Notes under the pieces: generated by a model
What the model was told of the DNA's origin: nothing
What the model saw: the letters and a program-made list of their open reading frames with translations, nothing else
Databases searched by the model: none
Source of the DNA: Akkermansia muciniphila
GTDB taxonomy: Bacteria > Verrucomicrobiota > Verrucomicrobiia > Verrucomicrobiales > V1-33
Length of the DNA: 64,000 nucleotides
Reading direction: 5' to 3'
Assembly: GCA_945900785.1 (NCBI GenBank)
Contig: CAMDJM010000010.1
Span: 1-64,000 of the forward strand
Made by a program: the position numbers and the translations under genes
Shown: piece by piece, positions 8,801-16,642 of the stretch
Position numbering within the stretch: position 1 is the stretch's first letter
How the letters are laid out: each line of letters opens with the position of its first letter

Positions 8801-11800
8801 GCAACTTTAACCGTTTGGGTGCTGCTTTTGCCGGACAGTTTGATGATCTGCGGACGCGGGGCGATGCCGGCGCTGGGTTTGATGAAGAGGAAGACGGTGC
8901 TGTCCGCCTGTTCGGTGTTGATGAGAAGCTTCACATCCTCACCGGGCGCGTATTCCGCTTTCTCCGGCACCAGTTCGATCTGGCTGAAGCGGTAGTCGCG
9001 GCCGTCATGGGCCCCGCCGCGCACGACAAAGACCATGCCGCCTTCCTGCTCCCGGCCTTTGGCGTCCTTCACTTTGGCAGAAAGGCGGTATTGCCCGGCG
9101 GCGGTGGCGCTGAATTTCACCGTGGCCATGCCATCATCACCGGTGGAGATGTCCTGAGCGGCGACCTCCTTTTCCTGAGGTTCGCCTTTTTCGTTATAAC
9201 TGAGTTTCAGCAGAGTGGCGCGTCCGGTGCCTTTCACGCCTTTTTGGTCAAGCGTCAGGGCGCGGATGCCGGTTTCGATAGGGCTGCCGATTTCGTAATG
9301 ACCGCGGTCCGTCCAGGTAGTGACAGAGAAGGGACGGCGGGCGACCAGCACCTGACCGCTGCCGAGGATGGTGCGGCGGCTTTCGTCGGTGACTTCCACA
9401 CTAATCTCGTAGCGGTGGTCTTCATCGCCGTGGAGTTCCTTGGCCAGGGCGGTATCGATGGCAATCTCCAAGGTGCCATCCGGGCCGATGCTGCCTTCGC
9501 TCTCCAGCACGAGTTCCGGCGGGTTCTGCTGCTGCGGCCACCACCACCAGAGCGGAGCCCTGCAGCCCCAGCGGCTGAAGCCGGGATACCAGTCATAGTC
9601 ATAACCAAACCACCAGTAGCCCGGGCCATAAAACCAATCCCAGGCGCGGTAAGGATACCAGCGGGCGCTGTGGGCGCTGCGCTGGACCTTGTATTTGACC
9701 TTCGCATTCACCACCGGCGCGCCGAAATAGTATTTGGCGCTCAGCTTCGCGGTGATCTTTTCGCCCAGCATGATGGGATCCACCGGGGCGTCGACTTTCG
9801 CTTCGAACTCGGGCTTTTTGTATTCCTCCACGCGGAAGCTGCCCTGCTGCTGGAATCCGGCGGGGTGTTGGAATTGGAAGGTGTAAACGCCAAGGGTGGC
9901 CCCCTCCTCCAGTTTTAACATATCACCAAAGCCACCCCAGGCGTCGCTCTTCAGCGTTTTTTCAAAAACCTTTTCGTTCTTTGGATTGTGGATTTCGACA
10001 CTGAAATCCTGGTTGGCATACTCTGATTTGTTCTCCGGCGAATCATACTTCGCGAGCCGGGCCCAGGCTTTCCATTTCACTTCCTGACCGGGGCGGTAGA
10101 CGGGGCGGTCGGTGATGAGGTGGATCTTTCGCTGATTCCACTCCTGGGCTTCCCGGCCCCGGAACCAGACGTTCTGGAAACCGAGATGCGCAAAGCGGCC
10201 GGCTTCCGTGGTGGCGGTGATGAGCCATCGAAAATTATTTTGGCTGTCGCGGAGCATTTTCGCATTGGCAAAGAGCTGGCCGGAGTCGTCGGTGAACTCC
10301 GCGAAATTCCGCGTCAGGATGTTCGCTTGGCGTTTCCCGGTGCGCTTCCGGTCATTGAGGTATTCCTGGCCGTAGCCGAAGAATTCCATGTTCGCCTTCG
10401 CCACCGGGGCTCCGGTTTTGGCATCCACCACGTAGTATTGCTGCTCGTTGGTGCCGCCCTTGGAAATGATGGCGGTGTCTGTGATCCAGACGATGCAGCC
10501 GACGGTATTGCCGTTCTTCAAAGCGGCTTCCACCCAATATGCGCCGGCGGTCTGGAGCGGGGTGGTGATATCAATGCGGCGGTCCCAGTGGCCGGGGCGC
10601 GGCTGGAGATCGAGTTGCCATTTGGCGACTTCCTCCCCGATGTATTTCGCCATGTCCTTTTCGGCAATCTGGTAGCCGAGGTTCCCGAGGTTGGTCTTTT
10701 GCCAATCGAGGGATTCCGGGTTGGATTTCAGATAGGCTTTGGTATCGGCAAGCAGTTCTTGGAATTTTACCTTCCGGGCGCTCAGGGAGACCTGGCTGGC
10801 GTTGCGGAAGACGAAGCCGAGCTTCGCGCCGGTGTCCGGAACCTGCACGAGGGAGCCATCGAATCGGCCCCAGTTTTTCACGATCTGATCGAGCTGGGCC
10901 TGCCAGGTGGTGGTGGCTCCGGAGTCCTTTCTTTCGTTGATAGCGGTTTGAAGGATGGCGGCGGCGCGTTCGTATTGGCGGCGGTTGGTGAAGAGGGCGG
11001 CAAATTCATTGATGGTCTGGTCAGCCAGGCCGGGGCTGATGGCGCGGTTGCTGGAAATCCGCTGGAGAATGGCGATGAAGTTGAATTCGTCAGGCAGGGT
11101 GAAGCGTTTCACGCCGGTAGCGAGACGGGCGATGGTTTCGTTTTCCTTCAGGGTGTGAAGCGTCAGAATGCCGTCCTGCCGGGCGTTGTCATCGTCCTCC
11201 GGGGCCCGCCAGTATTGCGCGATGGTCTGCACATCGAATTGTGAGCGGAGAAACTGGGCAAAGGTCAGGTCCGCCTGCATCTGCTGCGCGGCACTGCCTT
11301 TTCCATGCTGGGTGAGCAGCCAGCGGAAGCGCTCGCCGTCGGATTTCGCGGCAGCCCAGGATTCCGGCACTTTATGGTAAACCGGGTCACCTTTTTCACC
11401 GACTGGAGCACCGCGCTCCGATCCGCCGCCATAGCCTCCCCGGCCGCGATAGCCGCGACCATAAAAACGGTCCTGTTCTTCATAGTCCGGGAGTTTGGAA
11501 AGGTCGGTGAGGGCTTGAAGTTCCCAGCCTTCACCCTGGGAAAAGGAATTGACGGACAAGGCGTAAAATTGCGATTTTTGATCGGGCGGGACGTCTGCTT
11601 TTTCCATGACCTGCATGGCATTTTCAAAAAGCTGCAGGCTGCGCACCCGGTCCCGTTGTTCGCTGCTGACGCGTTTTCCACCTTCGTATTGCCCCCGCCG
11701 GAATTCGCCACTGATGATGGTGCCCCATGGTTGGGTCCTTTGGTATTGGAGGCCGGCATCGCGCAGGAGGATCCAATCACCGGCGTGTGCCTTCACGGTG

Positions 11801-12069
11801 TCCTCCACCAGGGCGTCCCATTGCTCCAGTTTGTTGAGTTGCTGGAGACACTGGATGGCTTTGCCGAGGTCGCTGGAGACATTGACGCCGGTATTCTCCG
11901 GGAGCGGCAGGATTTCCTTCCAGAGGGTCAGAGCATCATTCCAATTCCCCTCTGCCATGGCCTTATCCGCAGAGGCACGGCGTTTCCCGGTGGGGGCAGC
12001 GTGGAGGGGGAGCGGGATCATGATAACGAGGAGATACCAAACAAAGGAAGAAAGAGAGAGGATCTTCAT
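5848..12069 (-). CDS. Bacterial alpha-2-macroglobulin (MG-domain, thioester protein)
   Basis: This 2,073-aa secreted protein has a hydrophobic signal peptide at residues 1-24 (ending LHAAPT) and no lipobox Cys, so it is probably periplasmic or surface-released rather than a lipoprotein. An N-terminal helical region of roughly 400 residues has tetratricopeptide-like character. It is followed by macroglobulin beta domains and the alpha-2-macroglobulin core with the intact thioester signature YPYGCTEQTLNRF (Cys and Gln near residues 1530-1533). The family traps attacking proteases through thioester chemistry. Residues about 803-846 form an unusual insert dominated by Trp and Tyr, ending in WWWWPQQQ. 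A Gly/Met/Ala-rich segment before the thioester half may be the bait region. The common partner PBP1C is not adjacent. Confidence 0.9.
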   Translation of the reverse strand: MKILSLSSFVWYLLVIMIPLPLHAAPTGKRRASADKAMAEGNWNDALTLWKEILPLPENTGVNVSSDLGKAIQCLQQLNKLEQWDALVEDTVKAHAGDWILLRDAGLQYQRTQPWGTIISGEFRRGQYEGGKRVSSEQRDRVRSLQLFENAMQVMEKADVPPDQKSQFYALSVNSFSQGEGWELQALTDLSKLPDYEEQDRFYGRGYRGRGGYGGGSERGAPVGEKGDPVYHKVPESWAAAKSDGERFRWLLTQHGKGSAAQQMQADLTFAQFLRSQFDVQTIAQYWRAPEDDDNARQDGILTLHTLKENETIARLATGVKRFTLPDEFNFIAILQRISSNRAISPGLADQTINEFAALFTNRRQYERAAAILQTAINERKDSGATTTWQAQLDQIVKNWGRFDGSLVQVPDTGAKLGFVFRNASQVSLSARKVKFQELLADTKAYLKSNPESLDWQKTNLGNLGYQIAEKDMAKYIGEEVAKWQLDLQPRPGHWDRRIDITTPLQTAGAYWVEAALKNGNTVGCIVWITDTAIISKGGTNEQQYYVVDAKTGAPVAKANMEFFGYGQEYLNDRKRTGKRQANILTRNFAEFTDDSGQLFANAKMLRDSQNNFRWLITATTEAGRFAHLGFQNVWFRGREAQEWNQRKIHLITDRPVYRPGQEVKWKAWARLAKYDSPENKSEYANQDFSVEIHNPKNEKVFEKTLKSDAWGGFGDMLKLEEGATLGVYTFQFQHPAGFQQQGSFRVEEYKKPEFEAKVDAPVDPIMLGEKITAKLSAKYYFGAPVVNAKVKYKVQRSAHSARWYPYRAWDWFYGPGYWWFGYDYDWYPGFSRWGCRAPLWWWWPQQQNPPELVLESEGSIGPDGTLEIAIDTALAKELHGDEDHRYEISVEVTDESRRTILGSGQVLVARRPFSVTTWTDRGHYEIGSPIETGIRALTLDQKGVKGTGRATLLKLSYNEKGEPQEKEVAAQDISTGDDGMATVKFSATAAGQYRLSAKVKDAKGREQEGGMVFVVRGGAHDGRDYRFSQIELVPEKAEYAPGEDVKLLINTEQADSTVFLFIKPSAGIAPRPQIIKLSGKSSTQTVKVAQGDMPNFFVEAFTVSNGHVHSAMREIAVPPAKRVLTMDVLPDAEKHKPRSTAKVKIKLTDTDGKPYQGSTVITVYDKSLEYISGGSNVPKIADYFWKWHRQHNSAQLSNLGLEFPSLNLPNDQPGWQALGIFGNLTADMDGAAFDARMPRRLEGMKFKSGGSGVGSSRGMAIEDMVMAAPMAAAAPMAAGEMDAAKNTSGGLGETGSSEPAPPVMIRSDFADSAYWKQSLETNADGIAEVEVPLPDNLTTWKIKAWAMGHGTKVGEAEAEIITSKDLIIRLQAPRFFVEKDEVTLSANVHNYLDTKKDVKVSLELEGTCLEPMPAQELTKTISLDSGKEQRVDWRVKAVREGTAVVRMKAITDSDSDAMQMSYPVHVHGMLKTESWSAAIRPDGQEAKIAFTVPNERRPDQSKLEIRYSPSLATAMVDALPYLVDYPYGCTEQTLNRFVPAVIAHKTLLDMGISLADVKKKRTNLNAQEIGDPKKRAAQWKELRWSDKNPVFDEDEHRLIVKTGLERITSMQNRDGGWGWFSGEREQSWAHTTAVVVHGLQTAKAAGLALIPHVLENGTAWLKTYEANEVRRIQRWTPKDPPPDSKQHADDTDALLRMILAEAGEPNDAMTDYLYRDRNGLSVYSKAVFGLALDTEKKTEKRDMLLKNIGQFLVKDEENQTARLDLRNGSYWWWWYGSEIEANAFYLKLLARVKPASPEASGLVKFLLNNRKNSTWWTSTRDTAYCIEAMAEYLKATGENAPDMTVEVLLDGQVKKSVSITRENLFSFDSTLLLEGEAVTAGKHEVTLRRSGNGPVYANVYLTNFTLEDRITKAGLEVKVNRAYFKLIERKDATALVRGARGQAIAQKVLKYDRQPIKDGETLKSGDLVEVELTFESKNDYEYLLFEDMKPAGFEPDDVRSGYTYEGLGAYREFRDNRTAFFVRALPLGKHNLTYRLRAEIPGKFSALPAKGNAMYAPELRANSDEMKLGVED

Positions 12070-12173
12070 GATACCAGCATAACGGAGGGCAGCCCGATTT
12101 CATAGACAAACCTTGTAAAGAGAGTGTCAAAGGCCCCAGCGGGGGACTGGTGCCACTGGCCGCCGGAAGGGGG

Positions 12174-12217
12174 ATTGGCTGGGGAGGGCATTGGCTGGGG
12201 AGGGCATTGGCTGGCGA
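12174..12217. repeat. 16-bp tandem repeat upstream of purE
   Basis: The unit ATTGGCTGGGGAGGGC occurs twice in succession (12174-12189, 12190-12205) followed by a partial third copy. It lies in the intergenic region between the divergent alpha-2-macroglobulin and purE genes and may be an unstable microsatellite-like tract. No regulatory role can be read from it. Confidence 0.75.
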
Positions 12218-12295
12218 AGTCATCGCCCTGGTTGCCATGGGGAAAGACAATGCCTCCCCGCTTGCAGCCCGGCCCGCCCTGGCGCACCACAGGCG

Positions 12296-12853
12296 ATGGC
12301 TACCCGGAAAAAGTCTTCCTCTCCCCTGCCCTCCCCTGATGCCCCCCCACCCGTTCCAACGGCGGTGCCCCGGGTGGGCATCATCATGGGCAGCATTTCC
12401 GACTGGGATACCATGGAGCACGCGGCGGGAATCCTCACTGATTTCGGCATCGCGCACGAATGCCGCGTGGTGAGTGCCCACCGCACCCCGGAACTGCTCT
12501 TTGAATACGCCCGGACCGCTGCGGAGCGTGGGCTGCAAGTCATCATCGCCGGAGCCGGTGGAGCCGCCCACCTGCCAGGGATGACGGCCAGCATGACCCT
12601 GCTGCCGGTGCTGGGTGTCCCGGTGGAATCGAAGGCCCTGAAGGGCATGGACTCGCTGCTGAGCATCGTGCAAATGCCCGGCGGAGTGCCCGTGGGCACC
12701 TTTGCCATCGGGAAAGCCGGGGCCATCAATGCAGCGCTCTTCGCCGCCTCCCTGCTGGCCCTGACAGATCCTGCGGTGCGGGAAAAATGCACCGCCTTCC
12801 GCGCCGCCCAGACCGCCGCCGTCCACGCCAGCCAAGCCAAATTACCCGCATGA
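12296..12853 (+). CDS. purE: 5-(carboxyamino)imidazole ribonucleotide mutase PurE (class I)
   Basis: This 185-aa protein carries the PurE hallmarks [13 protein letters not shown], the SAHRTPE motif containing the catalytic His, and the [12 protein letters not shown] loop, ending the core in [20 protein letters not shown]. It converts N5-CAIR to CAIR in de novo purine synthesis, downstream of PurK, whose gene overlaps it by ATGA. The ATG at 12296 adds a poorly conserved 24-residue Pro/Ser-rich leader; a GTG closer to VPRVGII would give the usual 160-residue size, so the start is uncertain. Confidence 0.93.
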   Translation: MATRKKSSSPLPSPDAPPPVPTAVPRVGIIMGSISDWDTMEHAAGILTDFGIAHECRVVSAHRTPELLFEYARTAAERGLQVIIAGAGGAAHLPGMTASMTLLPVLGVPVESKALKGMDSLLSIVQMPGGVPVGTFAIGKAGAINAALFAASLLALTDPAVREKCTAFRAAQTAAVHASQAKLPA

Positions 12854-14013
12854 AGCCCTCTCCCATTCTCCTCCCCGGCCGGACGCTGGGCATCCTCGGC
12901 GGCGGCCAGCTTGGCCGGATGACCGCCCGCGAGGCCAAGCGCGCCGGCTACCGGGTCGCCGTCTACACCAATGAACCGCACGGCAGCCCCGCCGGCCAGA
13001 TAGCCGACCTGGAGGTGAATGCCGCGTATTTTGATGATGAAGCCCGGGAACTGTTTTTGCGCGAGGTGGATGTGATCACCATGGAGTTCGAAAACCTCCC
13101 GGGCGATCTGCTGGCCTCCTTTGAAACCACCAAGCCCGTGCGCCCTGGCCGCGTGGCTCTGGAAACCTGCCAGAACCGGGAAAAGGAAAAGCTTTTCCTG
13201 AGGAAAAGCGGCGTGCCTCACGCCGATTTCCGGGTGGTTAAAAATGCGGAGGAACTCGCCGCCGCCATCGCTGAACTGGGCACCCCCTGCGTGCTGAAGA
13301 CGGCTGACTTTGGCTACGATGGCAAGGGCCAGCAAAAACTAACCGGCGGCGAGGATCCTGTGGTGGTCTGGAAAAAACTGGCTGCCCCGCGTGGCGTGCT
13401 GGAGCAGTGGGTGACCTTTGAAAAGGAAATCAGCATCGTTGCCGCGCGGGCTCTGGATGGCAGTTTTGCTGCTTTTCCGGCCTGTGAAAACGAGCACTTC
13501 CGCCATATTCTGGACCTGACAATTTCCCCGGCCCGCATCGCGCCCGGGATCACAGCTGAAGCCACAGCAATAGCCGGAAAGATCGCCAGTGCCTTGGACT
13601 ACACCGGCACCCTGGCGGTGGAGTTTTTCCTGACCAATGAGGGCACCCTGACCGTAAATGAGATCGCGCCCCGGCCGCACAATTCCGGTCACCACACCCT
13701 GGACTCGTGCTGCAGCAACCAATTCGAGCAACAACTCCGGGCCGTCTCCGGCCTGCCCCTGGCGGATCCCCGCCAGCACAGCCCGGCGGTGATGGTGAAT
13801 CTGCTGGGCGATCTCTGGCCAGCGCCGGATCAGGCCCCGGACTGGACCCCGGTGCTGCGCCACCCCCGCGCCCGGCTGCACCTTTATGGAAAGCGCCGGG
13901 CGATCCCCGGCCGGAAAATGGGGCACTTCACGGTGCTGGGGGATACCATCGCCCAGGCCCTGGCAGATGCCCGCCAGCTGCAGGCTGCCCTGCGTGCCGT
14001 GCCGGTGGATTGA
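12850..14013 (+). CDS. purK: 5-(carboxyamino)imidazole ribonucleotide synthase PurK
   Basis: This 387-aa ATP-grasp enzyme makes N5-CAIR from AIR, bicarbonate and ATP. It shows the N-terminal [12 protein letters not shown] loop, the ATP-binding [11 protein letters not shown] segment, and the C-terminal [13 protein letters not shown] motif with the metal and phosphate ligands. The ATG overlaps the purE stop (ATGA), so purEK is a translationally coupled pair, as in many bacteria. The length is normal for the family. Confidence 0.95.
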   Translation: MKPSPILLPGRTLGILGGGQLGRMTAREAKRAGYRVAVYTNEPHGSPAGQIADLEVNAAYFDDEARELFLREVDVITMEFENLPGDLLASFETTKPVRPGRVALETCQNREKEKLFLRKSGVPHADFRVVKNAEELAAAIAELGTPCVLKTADFGYDGKGQQKLTGGEDPVVVWKKLAAPRGVLEQWVTFEKEISIVAARALDGSFAAFPACENEHFRHILDLTISPARIAPGITAEATAIAGKIASALDYTGTLAVEFFLTNEGTLTVNEIAPRPHNSGHHTLDSCCSNQFEQQLRAVSGLPLADPRQHSPAVMVNLLGDLWPAPDQAPDWTPVLRHPRARLHLYGKRRAIPGRKMGHFTVLGDTIAQALADARQLQAALRAVPVD

Positions 14014-14022
14014 ACCAGGGTG

Positions 14023-14520
14023 ATGAAACGACACTCTATTCCTAACTTCTGGCGGCGGTTCCGGCGTGTCCGGGGGCAGCGCCCCGGCCGCGCCTTTTTT
14101 CCTGCGGGTGGCGTTTTATGGCTGGTGGTTTCTCTGGCCACCGCGCAAGCCCCGCCGCCACCGGAAGACACCGGGGCAACCGAAACGGAACCTGAAGCCA
14201 TCGCCCTCCCGGCCCCCCCGGTGCCTGTGGATGCAGCCACCCCCGCCCCATTGGGGGCACCTGGCAGAGGAATGCTGGAAGAAATCAAAGCGGCGCTATC
14301 ATCCGGCGGGATGGATGAAGAGCAGCGGGCCATCCAGCGGCTTTGGATGTGGGCTGGTGGGGCCACGGTGGTTTTTTTATGCTCGCTGCTGCTGCTGGGG
14401 CGATACCGCCGCGCAAACCGCCCGCGGCTTTTTCCAGCCGTGACGCCACGCAGCCGCTTTTCCGCACCGCACTCCGGTGGAAATAATGCAATGATATCCT
14501 TTGGCCGGGAGGAGGAATGA
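14023..14520 (+). CDS. Small membrane protein of unknown function
   Basis: This 165-aa protein follows purK by 9 bases and is probably co-transcribed. A basic start (RRFRRVRGQRPGR) leads to a hydrophobic segment near residues 27-42 that may be a signal peptide or anchor. Next comes a Pro/Ala/Glu-rich stretch (about 44-80), a short helix, a second hydrophobic segment WAGGATVVFLCSLLLLG (about 109-125) and a basic tail. No family was recognised. A GTG one codon earlier (14020) is an alternative start. The codon pattern is compatible with a real gene. Confidence 0.6.
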   Translation: MKRHSIPNFWRRFRRVRGQRPGRAFFPAGGVLWLVVSLATAQAPPPPEDTGATETEPEAIALPAPPVPVDAATPAPLGAPGRGMLEEIKAALSSGGMDEEQRAIQRLWMWAGGATVVFLCSLLLLGRYRRANRPRLFPAVTPRSRFSAPHSGGNNAMISFGREEE

Positions 14521-14640
14521 GCAGGGTGCGGATGGGCCGGATGATACTGATCATCAGTGATTTATGGGAACTGGAGGATGATCCGCCTCCCGGGTGAAGC
14601 TCCCATTCTACGCAGATCCGCCATATTGGAAAAACAAAAA

Positions 14641-14670
14641 GCCCGGAAGGACGGGCCTTCCGGGCTTTTT
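14641..14670. terminator. Bidirectional Rho-independent terminator
   Basis: A perfect 10-bp stem (GCCCGGAAGG at 14641-14650 with CCTTCCGGGC at 14656-14665) has a 5-base loop. It is flanked by an A-rich run on the left and TTTTT on the right, so it can end transcription from both strands. It lies between the purEK-membrane protein operon (plus) and the BlaI-like gene (minus). Confidence 0.9.
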
Positions 14671-14787
14671 GGTTGGTGCCGGGATGCGGCCGGCACCTGC
14701 GCTTTGGAGGGAAGTCAGCCTGGCGCAGGGCTGACCCGGATTCCGGGCGGTCGGAGGCGCAGGGAGCGCCGCACTACCGCAGCGGAA

Positions 14788-15423
14788 TTATTTAGCTTTC
14801 TTTGCGGCTTTCTTGGCAGCAGCTTTCTTGGCGGGAGCCTTTTTAGCCGCAGGAGCTTTCTTGGCAGCAGGAGCCTTTTTAGCAGCAGGAGCCTTTTTAG
14901 CAGCAGGAGCCTTCCTGGCTGGAGCGGCTTTTTTGGCAGGAGCAGCCTTCTTGGCAGCAGCTTTCTTCGCGGGAGCAGCCTTCTTGGCTGCGGCTTTCTT
15001 TTTAACGGCCATGGTGGTTTGGTTTGGTGGTTGTGTGGCTTCGGCGGCGCGCCGCTGGTTGGGACGGCGCAGCATACCGGCCACGGCTTGGGTTTCTCCC
15101 GGAGTCAGGGTGACCTTGGAGAGAATCTGTTCGATCAGGTCCGCAGGGCGTCCGTGGAAGACCTGGGTCACGAGATCATGAAGGTAACGGCCAACCGTCA
15201 CCTGCCTTGTTTTTCTGGCAAAATAAATATTCGACCTTCCCTGATATTTCTTCCGCACGTGGCCTTTCTGCTCCAGCTTTTGGAGCACTGCCAGCACGGT
15301 GGTATAGGCCCGGGGCTTGCCGTCAGGAAGTTGCCCACACACATCGTGGACAGTCGCCCCGGCGCTTTCCCAAAGGATGGAAAGCACTTGCAATTCGGGG
15401 TTGGATGGATGCGCGACCTTCAT
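14788..15423 (-). CDS. BlaI/MecI-type repressor fused to a histone H1-like Lys/Ala tail
   Basis: This 211-aa protein has two parts. Residues 1 to about 120 are a BlaI/MecI/CopY winged-helix repressor (NPELQVLSILWES, then YTTVLAVLQKLEQKGHVRKK, the recognition helix and wing). Residues about 138-211 are an almost pure Lys/Ala/Pro tail built on KKAPAA and AAKKAAPA repeats, like bacterial H1-type or AlgP-type proteins. The frame is open throughout. An internal ATG begins MAVKKK at residue 138 but has no ribosome-binding site, so fusion is favoured over two genes, although internal initiation remains possible. The start at 15423 matches the family N-terminus; ATGs at 15444 and 15477 are alternatives. 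No BlaR sensor is nearby. Confidence 0.85.
   Translation of the reverse strand: MKVAHPSNPELQVLSILWESAGATVHDVCGQLPDGKPRAYTTVLAVLQKLEQKGHVRKKYQGRSNIYFARKTRQVTVGRYLHDLVTQVFHGRPADLIEQILSKVTLTPGETQAVAGMLRRPNQRRAAEATQPPNQTTMAVKKKAAAKKAAPAKKAAAKKAAPAKKAAPARKAPAAKKAPAAKKAPAAKKAPAAKKAPAKKAAAKKAAKKAK
14864..14917. repeat. 18-bp coding tandem repeat in the H1-like tail
   Basis: Three head-to-tail copies of an 18-base unit (plus-strand GCAGCAGGAGCCTTTTTA, the third copy diverging at its end) encode the KAPAAK hexapeptide of the basic tail. Near-identity at the DNA level suggests recent slippage, so tail length may vary between strains. Confidence 0.8.
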
Positions 15424-15517
15424 GCTAGAAAGTTCAGTGGGCATGGCCGCAAGGAGGACATGCGGCACTTCGGCCAACTGCTACTGCCGACCTAGTAATC
15501 GGGTCAACAAAATATTC

Positions 15518-15542
15518 AACGAAACGTGATAATTTGTTCGTT
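15518..15542. promoter_or_regulatory. Possible operator dyad upstream of the BlaI-like gene
   Basis: AACGAA (15518-15523) and TTCGTT (15537-15542) form an inverted repeat around a 13-base AT-rich centre, about 75-120 bases upstream of the candidate starts of the BlaI-like repressor. BlaI-type proteins bind dyads in their own promoters, so autoregulation is plausible, but the sequence does not match the classical TACA/TGTA core. Confidence 0.35.
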
Positions 15543-15759
15543 AGAAGTGATAGAAAACCGAGTTTTCCCGTCCCGGCGGCGATTCTGGCTGAAATAAAGC
15601 GGGGCCAAAAGCGCATGGAAACCACCGCTAGTAAACCCGGGCCCGCCCCCCCTGCCGGCCTTTGTCAGGAAAAATCCGGCCCTGCACCGCCTGTTGCGCC
15701 GCTGCCCCGCCGGCATACCTTCCTCATTCTTTCTAACTCCACACCATCCGGCTGCTGCC

Positions 15760-16194
15760 ATGATCTCCGACTCCACTGCCCTTTCCTTTGAAATCCCCGC
15801 CCGCGATGCCCTGGGCCGCGAACATGTGGAAGGCAAACTGGTGGCCTCAGAGGACAGTCTGCAATTCTACTGGCGCTTCCGCGACCGCACCTTCAAGCGC
15901 ACCAGCGATGACATGCGCCTCATCCCCATCGACTATACCAATGTGGAAAGTGTGACCTGCCGGACCACGCTGCGCTGGTTCAAGCCCCGGCTGCTGCTCA
16001 AGCTGACGGACCCGCGTCCGCTCGGCGAAGTGCCTGGCACTCAGGTAGGTGCGGCCACGCTGATGCTCCCAGGGCGCGGGGCCAAAGCGGAAGCGCGCGC
16101 CTTCCTGAAAATGATGGACTACCGCAAAAGTGACGCCCTGGCCAATGCCAGCATCACGCGGCTTTCCGACCTTGATGGCAAGCGTGGCATCTGA
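15760..16194 (+). CDS. Hypothetical protein with PH-like beta-rich fold
   Basis: This 144-aa soluble protein has no signal peptide. Alternating hydrophobic and charged strands (LQFYWRFRDRTFKR, PIDYTNVESVTCRTTLRW, PRLLLKLTDPRPL) followed by a C-terminal helix (KAEARAFLKMMDYRKSDAL) suggest a bacterial PH-type or GRAM-like domain. This is a pattern judgement only. The ATG at 15760 is preferred over an upstream one because the intervening residues are low-information. Nothing in the neighbourhood points to a function. Confidence 0.65.
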   Translation: MISDSTALSFEIPARDALGREHVEGKLVASEDSLQFYWRFRDRTFKRTSDDMRLIPIDYTNVESVTCRTTLRWFKPRLLLKLTDPRPLGEVPGTQVGAATLMLPGRGAKAEARAFLKMMDYRKSDALANASITRLSDLDGKRGI

Positions 16195-16399
16195 AGCCTG
16201 ATGGCTCCATCCTGGCCAAAACCTGCCAGACAGCCGGTTTGGCCCCAGGTGTCCTGGCGTAGGATGCGCCTTGGATAATGAATGCTGATCTCTCCATCCC
16301 ATCCAATGCCCCTTGCACGCCGTTTCTAATGGGCAGGGTGTTCTGTAATGTTTCCACAACCGGTAAACATGGCCCCTCCAGCATCAATCCGCCTGATCC

Positions 16400-16642
16400 A
16401 TGAAACCAGTCCAAGCGCCCGAACAGATCTCCCGCATCATCCGCTGGGCCTGGGAGGACCGCACCACCTTTGAGGAGATCAGGGAACGCTCGGGATTGAC
16501 TGAAAGTCAGGTCATTGCCGTGATGCGCCGGGAATTGAAACCCTCCAGTTTCCGACTTTGGAGAAAACGGGTAAGCGGCAGGCTGACGAAACACCGCCAA
16601 CGACTCGAAGCACACCTGGACCCTCCTCAACAAGCAGAATAA
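16400..16642 (+). CDS. DUF2805 / TIGR03643 family protein
   Basis: This 80-aa basic protein matches the TIGR03643 family: an N-terminal helix with RIIRWAWEDRTTFEEI, the turn GLTESQVIAVMRRELKPSSFRLWRKRV, and a basic tail RLTKHRQR. The helix-turn-helix-like arrangement suggests nucleic acid binding, but the family has no known role. The stop TAA shares its last base with the start ATG of the next gene, so the two are tightly coupled. Confidence 0.85.
   Translation: MKPVQAPEQISRIIRWAWEDRTTFEEIRERSGLTESQVIAVMRRELKPSSFRLWRKRVSGRLTKHRQRLEAHLDPPQQAE

Noticed and set aside
14840-15000. Regular short repeats resembling a CRISPR array
   Set aside because: The 18-bp units are contiguous, without spacers, and encode the Lys/Ala tail of the BlaI-like protein.
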